NCBI GenBank assembly: GCA_025934335.1
Contig: JAICYG010000053.1
Location: 1-15,373, forward strand
DNA length: 15,373 bases
Origin: Thermoleophilia bacterium
Lineage (GTDB): Bacteria > Actinomycetota > Thermoleophilia > Gaiellales > Gaiellaceae
Reading direction: 5' to 3'
Below, in pieces: positions 5,941 to 11,377 of the stretch; position 1 is the first letter of the stretch, and every line of letters begins with the position of its first letter. The notes under the pieces were generated by a model. That model saw only the letters and a program-made list of their open reading frames with translations. It searched no databases and was not told the DNA's origin. Both the position numbers and the translations under genes were made by a program.

Positions 5941-7185
5941 CTACTCGAACGCGCGAATGACGATCGACGCGTTGTGGCCGCCGAAGCCGAAGGAGTTCGA
6001 CATCGCGACCTTCAGGTCCGGTAGCTCACGCGGTTCGTTCGGCACGTAGTCGAGGTCGCATGTCGGGTCCGGCTCCTCGTAGTTGATCGTCGGAGGAGCT
6101 TTGCGGTCGACGACCGCGAGCGTCGTGAACACCGCCTCGACGGCGCCGGCCGCACCGAAGCAGTGACCCGTCGCACCCTTCGTCGAGGAGACGGCGAGGC
6201 CGTTCGTCGCGTGCTCGCCGAATGCGATCTTGACCACGCGTGTCTCGGCCGTGTCGCCGAGCGGCGTCGACGTCGCGTGCGCGTTGACGTAGCCGACGTC
6301 CGCGGGCTCGACCCCTGCGTCGCGCAGCGCCATCGTCATTGCGCGCGCAGGGCTCTCGCCGGTCGGGTCGGGCTCGGTCATGTGCGCGGCATCCGACGAC
6401 ATGCCGTAGCCGACGAGCTCCCCGTAGATCTGCGCGCCGCGCGCCTGCGCGTGCTCCAGCTCCTCGAGCACGAGCACCGCCGCGGCCTCGCCCATGACGA
6501 GGCCGTCTCGCCCTGCGTCGAACGGCCGCGATGCGCGCACGGGATCGTCGTTGCGGCGCGAGAGGGCGCGCATCGCGTCGAAGCCGGCGATCCCCACCTC
6601 CGTGATCGGCGCCTCCGTGCCGCCCGCGAACATCACGTCGGCGCGGCCGGCGCGAATCGCATCCATCGCATCGCCGATCGCCATGTTCGACGCGGCGCAC
6701 GCCGTGCACTCGCTCATTAGCGGCCCCTTCGTGCCCAGCTCGATCGACACCCACCCGGCCCCCATGTTCGGGATGATCGACGGGATCGAGAACGGGCTGA
6801 CGCGATCAGGGCCCTTGGTGAGGAGCACGTGGTAGCACTCCTGGTAGCTGTGCAGCCCGCCGATGCCGGTTGCGATCGAGGCGCCGTGCCGATCGGGCGC
6901 CGACGCGACGTCCGTCCCTGCGTCCTGCTCGGCCTGCCGCGCCGCCGCCAGGATCATCTGCGCGAAGCGGTCCATGCGCCGCGCCGCCTTCCGGTCGATC
7001 CAGTCCGTCGGGTCGAACTCCTTCAGCTCGCAGGCGAAGTGCACGTTGTAGTCGGCGTGGTCGAAGGAGGTGATCTCGGCGGCGCCCGACTCTCCCGCGA
7101 GCAGACGCGACCACGACGTCTGAACGTCGTTGCCGAGCGGGCTCACCATTCCGAGCCCGGTGATCACCACACGCCTGTCCGCCAC
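5941..7185 (-). CDS. fabF: Beta-ketoacyl-ACP synthase II
   Basis: Elongating condensing enzyme of type II fatty-acid synthesis: joins acyl chains with malonyl-ACP, releasing CO2. The product is 414 aa (E. coli 413). The active-site triad is Cys163 (ECTACAAS), His303 (NAHATSTPLGD) and His341 (KGATGHCFGAAGA), with Lys336 also conserved. The C-terminal gate loop SFGFGGHN is present. The start is GTG at 7185, sharing one base with the fabG stop (TAGTG); it gives the standard N-terminus ADRRVVITGLGMVSPLG. An upstream continuation of the frame lies inside fabG and is not FabF-like. In many bacteria acpP sits between fabG and fabF; here it is absent. KAS I/II distinction is by similarity only. Confidence 0.96.
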   Translation of the reverse strand: MADRRVVITGLGMVSPLGNDVQTSWSRLLAGESGAAEITSFDHADYNVHFACELKEFDPTDWIDRKAARRMDRFAQMILAAARQAEQDAGTDVASAPDRHGASIATGIGGLHSYQECYHVLLTKGPDRVSPFSIPSIIPNMGAGWVSIELGTKGPLMSECTACAASNMAIGDAMDAIRAGRADVMFAGGTEAPITEVGIAGFDAMRALSRRNDDPVRASRPFDAGRDGLVMGEAAAVLVLEELEHAQARGAQIYGELVGYGMSSDAAHMTEPDPTGESPARAMTMALRDAGVEPADVGYVNAHATSTPLGDTAETRVVKIAFGEHATNGLAVSSTKGATGHCFGAAGAVEAVFTTLAVVDRKAPPTINYEEPDPTCDLDYVPNEPRELPDLKVAMSNSFGFGGHNASIVIRAFE

Positions 7186-7916
7186 TACATCCCCAGTCCG
7201 CCGTCGACCAGGAGCACCTCGCCCGTGATGAACGACGCCTGGTCGGAGGCGAGGAAGCGTACCGCGCCCGCGATCTCCTCCGGCTCCGCGACTCGGCCGA
7301 GCGGAGTCTGCGACACCATCGCCGCGGTCGCCTCGTCGGGGAGCACCTCGGTCAGCGCCGTCTTCACGTAACCCGGCGCGACGACGTTCGCCCGTACGTT
7401 GCGCGACCCGAGCTCGCGGGCGATCGACTTCGTGAACCCGATGATGCCGGCCTTCGAGGCTGCGTAGTTCGTCTGGCCCCAGTTGCCGTGCACGCCGACG
7501 ATCGAGCTGATGTTGACGATCGAGCCGCCGCGCTTCTTCATCATCGGCCGGGTGACGGCGCGACACGTGTAGAAGACCGAGCTGAGGTTCGTCTCGATCA
7601 CGGTCCGCCAGTCGTCGTCCGGCATGCGCGCGAGCAGGCCGTCGCGCGTGAGCCCCGCGTTGTTGACGAGCACGTCGACGTCACCCGCTTCCTCGACGAG
7701 TCGCTTCGCGTCGTCGGGAGAGGAGACGTCGGCCTGCACCGCACGGCCGCCGATCGCCGCCGCGAGGCCCTCGGCCTCGGCCTTGCCGGAGCGGTAGCCG
7801 ACGACAACCGACGCGCCCGCACGCGCCAGCTCCTCGGCGACCGCGCGGCCGATCCCGCGCGAGGCGCCGGTGACGAGCGCGAGCTTTCCCTCGAGGGACG
7901 CGAAGTCGCTACCCAA
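7185..7916 (-). CDS. fabG: 3-oxoacyl-ACP reductase
   Basis: NADPH-dependent short-chain dehydrogenase that reduces 3-ketoacyl-ACP in each elongation round. The product is 243 aa (E. coli 244). The cofactor loop TGASRGIG is at residues 16-23, NNAG at 85-88, and the catalytic residues are N110, S138, Y151 and K155 (YAASK). The C-terminal FITGEVLLVDGG is typical. The start is TTG at 7916, which overlaps the fabD stop by 8 nt. No ATG or GTG occurs between the upstream in-frame stop and the Rossmann motif, so TTG is the only conventional choice. Its GAGG lies 12 nt away, longer than ideal, suggesting re-initiation after fabD. SDR enzymes vary in substrate, but its place between fabD and fabF makes FabG secure. 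Confidence 0.95.
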   Translation of the reverse strand: MGSDFASLEGKLALVTGASRGIGRAVAEELARAGASVVVGYRSGKAEAEGLAAAIGGRAVQADVSSPDDAKRLVEEAGDVDVLVNNAGLTRDGLLARMPDDDWRTVIETNLSSVFYTCRAVTRPMMKKRGGSIVNISSIVGVHGNWGQTNYAASKAGIIGFTKSIARELGSRNVRANVVAPGYVKTALTEVLPDEATAAMVSQTPLGRVAEPEEIAGAVRFLASDQASFITGEVLLVDGGLGM

Positions 7917-8829
7917 GGGCTTGCGTGACCTCGTCGAGCGACTTCAGGTCACTCACGGAGAACGTGCGAACCGACTTGTCGATCCTCTTCAGTAAACCGC
8001 CCAGGACGCCGCCGGGGCCGACCTCGACGAAGGTGGTGACGCCGTCCGCGATCAGCTCGCGCGCGGCCTGCGTGAACCGGACGGGCGCGGTCAGCTGCTC
8101 GACGAGGCCCTCGCGGTAGCGCTGCGCATCCTCGACCTTGGCGGTCACGGTCGACATGAACGCCGCCTTGCCCTGCGAGAGCTGGACGCGGTCGACCGCC
8201 GGCCGCAGGCGCTCCGCGGCGCGCGCGACGAGCGGTGAGTGGAACGCGCCGGAGACGCGCAGCTTGATCGCGCGCCGGGCGCCCTCGCGCGTTGCCTCAT
8301 CGATCGCCTCGTCGACCGAGATCGTCTCGCCCGAGATGACGAGCTGGCCGGGGCAGTTGTAGTTCGCGGGCCACACGTTGTGGATCTTGTGGCAGAGCGC
8401 CTCGACCGCCTCGTCGGCGAGGCCGAGGATGGCCGCCATCGAGCCCGGATGAGCCTTCGCGGCCTCCGCCATCGCGATGCCCCGCTCGCGCACGAGGGAG
8501 ATCGCGTCGCGGATCGAGAGGCTGTCGGCGGCGCCGAGCGCGGCGAACTCGCCGACCGAATGGCCGACGACGGCGTCTGGGCGGACACCGCGCGTGCGCA
8601 GCGCCGCGTCGAGCGACAGGCACGTCGTGACGAGCGCCGGCTGCTGCACCTCCGTGTCGACGAGGTCCTCGACCGGATGGTGGAAGCAGAGCTCCTTCAG
8701 GTCCATGCCGGCGGCATCGGATGCTTCGTCGTAGACGGCCATCGCCTCGGGGACGGCCTCTGCGACCTCACGGCCCATGCCTGCCTCCATCGAGCCCTGG
8801 CCCGGGAACATGAACGCGATCTTGGTCAT
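7909..8829 (-). CDS. fabD: Malonyl-CoA:ACP transacylase
   Basis: Moves malonyl groups from CoA to acyl carrier protein, supplying FabH and FabF. The product is 306 aa (E. coli 309). It begins MTKIAFMFPGQGS (Q11 in the oxyanion hole), has the nucleophile Ser91 in GHSVGEF, the conserved arginine in RERGIAM (R116) that binds the malonyl carboxylate, and His197 in SGAFHSP. The C-terminal VEVGPGGVLGGLLKRI is also typical. ATG at 8829 overlaps the fabH stop as ATGA and has GGAG 7 nt upstream (8840-8837), so this start is well supported. The frame is open further upstream through fabH but without family similarity. The substrate ACP gene is not in the window. Confidence 0.97.
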   Translation of the reverse strand: MTKIAFMFPGQGSMEAGMGREVAEAVPEAMAVYDEASDAAGMDLKELCFHHPVEDLVDTEVQQPALVTTCLSLDAALRTRGVRPDAVVGHSVGEFAALGAADSLSIRDAISLVRERGIAMAEAAKAHPGSMAAILGLADEAVEALCHKIHNVWPANYNCPGQLVISGETISVDEAIDEATREGARRAIKLRVSGAFHSPLVARAAERLRPAVDRVQLSQGKAAFMSTVTAKVEDAQRYREGLVEQLTAPVRFTQAARELIADGVTTFVEVGPGGVLGGLLKRIDKSVRTFSVSDLKSLDEVTQALG

Positions 8830-9830
8830 GCTGCTGCTCCAGTCGTCGTGTGGGTCCAATCGATCAGCGCCGAGCCCCACGTCAGTCCCGCGCCCATACC
8901 CGTGAGGAGCACCAGCTTGCCAGGCTCGAGCCGCCCGTCGTCGGCCGCGTCCGCGAGCGCGAGCGGAATCGAGCCCGATGACGTGTTGCCGTACTTGTCG
9001 ACGTTGACCACGATCTTCTCCGCGGGGATCCCGAGCTTCTTCGCAGCGTGGTCGATGATGCGGACGTTGGCCTGGTGCGGAACGTAGACGTCGAGATCGT
9101 CCACCGACTTCCGGCACTCGCCCAGTATCGCCTCGGCAGAGCTCACCATCACGCGCGTGGCGAACTTGAACACCTCGCGTCCGTTCATCTTCACGTACTT
9201 CTCCGGCTCCTCGAACTTGCGCGAGCCGCTGCCCGGGAGCCACAGGTTGGCGCCGCCGCCGCCGTCGGCACCGAGCTCGAAGCCGAGGAAGCCGCCGCGC
9301 TCCACAGGTTCCATCACGACGGCGCCTGCGCCGTCGCCGAAGAGGACGAGCGTCGAGCGGTCCGTCCAGTCGAGGATGCGCGAGAGGACGTCGCCGCCCA
9401 CCACGAGCGCCCGCCGCGCGAGGCCGGACGCGAGCATCCCGTGCGCCTGCGCGATCGCGTAGACGAACCCGGTGCACCCCGCAGAGAGGTCGTACGCCGC
9501 GGCGTCCGGCATACCGAGCGCATCGGCCATCAGCGCGCTCGACGACGGGAATGCCATGTCGGGCGTCACGGTCGCGACGATCAGCAGGTCGATCGACGCC
9601 GGCTCCGCGCCCGCCATCTCGAGCGCGCGGCGCGCCGCAGGCAGGCAGATGTCGGTGAGCGCCTCGTCGTCGGCCGCGATGCGGCGCTCGTGGATGCCGG
9701 TCCGCTCGACGATCCATTCGTCGTTCGTGTCGACGTAGTTCGCGAGCTCGTCGTTCGTGACCACGCGCTCCGGCACATGGCACCCGAGGCCGGTGATCGA
9801 GATGGGGCGGCCGTTCGTCTGCCCGATCAA
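8826..9830 (-). CDS. fabH: Beta-ketoacyl-ACP synthase III
   Basis: Starts fatty-acid synthesis by condensing an acyl-CoA primer with malonyl-ACP. The product is 334 aa (E. coli 317). The active site is Cys119 (SAGCTGFVYA), His252 (VPHQANVRI) and Asn282 (KYGNTSSGS). The N-terminal GLGCHVPERVVTNDEL and the segment NDEWIVERTGIHERR are hallmarks. The start is taken as TTG at 9830, overlapping the fabZ stop as TTGA, with GGGAG 7 nt upstream. The only ATG upstream (9941) lies well inside fabZ. Primer preference (acetyl, or branched-chain acyl) cannot be read with confidence. The conserved PHQAN rather than a degenerate motif argues for true FabH rather than a secondary-metabolism relative. Confidence 0.96.
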   Translation of the reverse strand: MIGQTNGRPISITGLGCHVPERVVTNDELANYVDTNDEWIVERTGIHERRIAADDEALTDICLPAARRALEMAGAEPASIDLLIVATVTPDMAFPSSSALMADALGMPDAAAYDLSAGCTGFVYAIAQAHGMLASGLARRALVVGGDVLSRILDWTDRSTLVLFGDGAGAVVMEPVERGGFLGFELGADGGGGANLWLPGSGSRKFEEPEKYVKMNGREVFKFATRVMVSSAEAILGECRKSVDDLDVYVPHQANVRIIDHAAKKLGIPAEKIVVNVDKYGNTSSGSIPLALADAADDGRLEPGKLVLLTGMGAGLTWGSALIDWTHTTTGAAA

Positions 9831-10264
9831 TGTTCCGCTCCCACGGCGAAGGTCAGCGTGCCGCGAACGGCGAGCTGCCCGTCGACCGTCGCCTTCACCC
9901 TGCCGCGCCCGACGGGGCCGCGCACCGTCTCCACCTGGCATTCGAGCATGAGCACGTCACCGGGACGCACGATCCGCTTGAAGCGCACGTCGTCGATGCC
10001 CGCGAAGAGCGCGAGCTTGCCGCGATTCTCCTCCTGTGAGAGCACGGCGACCGCACCGCATTGCGCGAGCGCCTCGACCATCTTCACACCGGGCATGATC
10101 GGGTTGCCGGGGAAGTGGCCCGCGCAATCCTCTTCGGTGATCGTCTTGCGTGCCACAACCCGCTCGCCCTCGACGAGTTCGATCACCTCGTCGATCAGCA
10201 GCATCGGGTCCCGATGCGGCAGCACCGCCTCGATGGCGGACTTGTCCATGACGACGTCGGTCAT
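9827..10264 (-). CDS. fabZ: 3-hydroxyacyl-ACP dehydratase, hotdog fold
   Basis: Dehydrates 3-hydroxyacyl-ACP to trans-2-enoyl-ACP in fatty-acid elongation. The product is 145 aa (E. coli 151). It shows LPHRDPMLLIDEV near the N-terminus, the catalytic His50 in GHFPGNPIMPGV, and Glu64 in MVEALAQ; later IDDVRFKRIVRPGD is typical. ATG at 10264 overlaps the sigma-factor stop as ATGA. A second in-frame ATG follows five codons later and is also possible. Upstream in-frame sequence belongs to the sigma gene. The enzyme is encoded first among the fab genes, immediately after the sigma factor, and is followed by fabH with a TTGA overlap. Confidence 0.96.
   Translation of the reverse strand: MTDVVMDKSAIEAVLPHRDPMLLIDEVIELVEGERVVARKTITEEDCAGHFPGNPIMPGVKMVEALAQCGAVAVLSQEENRGKLALFAGIDDVRFKRIVRPGDVLMLECQVETVRGPVGRGRVKATVDGQLAVRGTLTFAVGAEH
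9838..9842 (-). promoter_or_regulatory. Ribosome binding site supporting the fabH TTG start
   Basis: The minus strand reads GGGAG, then 7 nt, then TTG. This is the strongest Shine-Dalgarno sequence near the fabZ-fabH junction, and it decides the start in favour of TTG at 9830. Confidence 0.6.
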
Positions 10265-10851
10265 GCCGAGAGGCGCGCCCGTAGTCCGTTTCGCCCACGA
10301 TGGGCGTAGCACTTCGCCGTCCCGACCGGCATTCCCGTCGCCTCCGAGATCTCCTCGAACGAGACGTCGAACGCATCCTTGAGTGCGACGACGGTCGCCT
10401 GCGCCTGCGGCAGGTCGGCGAGGCAGCGGCCGAGCTCGCGTCTCGTCTCCGCCGCGTGCAGGGCGCGGGCCGGGTCGCCGTCGGTCGCGACCCGCACGTC
10501 CTCGAGAAGCGGTTCCGTTCTGCGTGCCGAAGTCCAGCGCGCCTGCGCCACGTCCTTGCAGGTGTTGACGACGAGCCGGTGCAGCCAGGTCGCGAATGCG
10601 GACTGCCCGCGGAACTGACCGATCCGCTGCACGAGCTTCACGAGCGCCTCCTGCGCGGCGTCGTGCGCGTCCTCGGGGTCGCCCAGCATGTGGAGCGCGA
10701 TCTGCCGGACGCGTGGGCCGTGCCGGTCGCAGAGCGCGGCCAGTGCGAGCCTGTCACCGTCTTTGGCACGTCGGACGAGAATCGGATCGGAGAGCCGCTC
10801 GTGGACGAGCGGGGTATCCCTTGGACGTCCGGTCGGCGGCGCGGGTTGCAC
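10261..10851 (-). CDS. ECF-type RNA polymerase sigma factor leading the fab operon
   Basis: A 196-aa sigma-70 family protein with only regions 2 and 4, the extracytoplasmic-function layout. Region 2 spans about residues 25-105 (DPEDAHDAAQEALVKL, then FRGQSAFATWLHRLVVNTCKD) and region 4 about 134-193 (LPQAQATVVALKDAFDVSFEEISEATGMPVGTAK), with a complete helix-turn-helix. The GTG at 10851 is the first usable start and fits a TAAGGT box 7 nt upstream. The stop overlaps the fabZ start (ATGA), so sigma and the fatty-acid enzymes share one message and are translationally coupled. No anti-sigma gene is adjacent, and no typical ECF promoter (GGAAC and CGTC type) is visible upstream. Its target genes are unknown; control of its own operon is an inference from position. 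Confidence 0.93.
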   Translation of the reverse strand: MQPAPPTGRPRDTPLVHERLSDPILVRRAKDGDRLALAALCDRHGPRVRQIALHMLGDPEDAHDAAQEALVKLVQRIGQFRGQSAFATWLHRLVVNTCKDVAQARWTSARRTEPLLEDVRVATDGDPARALHAAETRRELGRCLADLPQAQATVVALKDAFDVSFEEISEATGMPVGTAKCYAHRGRNGLRARLSA

Positions 10852-10857
10852 CCTGCG

Positions 10858-10863
10858 TACCTT
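10858..10863 (+). promoter_or_regulatory. Candidate -10 box for birA
   Basis: The plus strand reads TACCTT, then 7 nt, then GTG at 10871. Together with the opposite-strand box it makes a symmetric bidirectional promoter within 19 bp of non-coding sequence. No recognisable -35 element is seen, and any such element would lie inside the sigma coding region. Confidence 0.45.
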
Positions 10864-10864
10864 A
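10859..10864 (-). promoter_or_regulatory. Candidate -10 box for the sigma/fab operon
   Basis: The minus strand reads TAAGGT, then 7 nt, then the sigma-factor GTG at 10851. It is nearly the mirror of the birA box on the other strand, the two overlapping by five bases. No clear -35 element is visible. The spacing suggests a leaderless message. Confidence 0.45.
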
Positions 10865-10870
10865 GTGCCC

Positions 10871-11377
10871 GTGCTGCTGAGACCAGACGTCGTGGCGCCC
10901 GCTCTGCGCGGCTCGTACGGGCGCGAGTATCACTGGGCCGAGGAGACGCCGACGACGCAGCGGCTGTTGCCCGCGGACGCGACGCACGGCGCGGTCGCGC
11001 TGGCCGAGCGGCAAACGGAGGGGCGCGGCCGGCTCGGGCGGTCGTGGGCGGACTCCGGGCTGATGTTCTCGGTGGCCCTGTACCCGCCGCAACCGGTGGC
11101 GCGCTGGCCCGAGCTGACGCTGGTCGCGGCGCACGCCGTCGCCGACACGATCGGCGGGCGGGCGACGATCAAGCACCCGAACGACGTGCTCGTCGACGGG
11201 AGGAAGGCCGCGGGGATCCTGGCGGAGGCGTCGAGCCGGGTGGTGCTCGGCGTCGGCATCAACGTCGGCGGCACCGCGTGGCCGGGAGCGGGCTGGGTCG
11301 ACCGCGACCGGCTCGACCTGCTCGTCGAGGTGCTCGACCGCCTCGAGCGCGGCTACGACGTGTGGCTCAGCCGCTGA
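10871..11377 (+). CDS. birA: Short biotin-[acetyl-CoA carboxylase] ligase
   Basis: Attaches biotin to the carrier protein of acetyl-CoA carboxylase, via biotinyl-AMP. About 168 aa, much shorter than E. coli BirA (321): it lacks the N-terminal DNA-binding domain, so it should not act as a repressor. It also lacks the C-terminal SH3-like domain. Catalytic features are GRGRLGRSW (residues 51-59, biotinyl-AMP loop), KHPNDV at 101-106 where most enzymes have KWPND, RKAAGIL with the key K112, and GVGINV (127-132). GTG at 10871 is preferred because a TACCTT box sits 7 nt upstream; GTG at 10865 or 10892 is possible. The gene diverges from the sigma/fab operon and its 3' end overlaps the PGRP gene by 11 bp, tail to tail. 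Its partner AccB is elsewhere. Confidence 0.88.
   Translation: MLLRPDVVAPALRGSYGREYHWAEETPTTQRLLPADATHGAVALAERQTEGRGRLGRSWADSGLMFSVALYPPQPVARWPELTLVAAHAVADTIGGRATIKHPNDVLVDGRKAAGILAEASSRVVLGVGINVGGTAWPGAGWVDRDRLDLLVEVLDRLERGYDVWLSR

Noticed and set aside
9048..10382. A 444-codon plus-strand frame opposite fabH, fabZ and part of the sigma gene
   Set aside because: Antisense to three well-supported coupled genes, and no domain recognisable.
10688..10864. Upstream extension of birA into the sigma region, which could have added an N-terminal domain
   Set aside because: The extra residues are the antisense reading of the sigma gene and show no helix-turn-helix; the BirA-like part begins near 10871.
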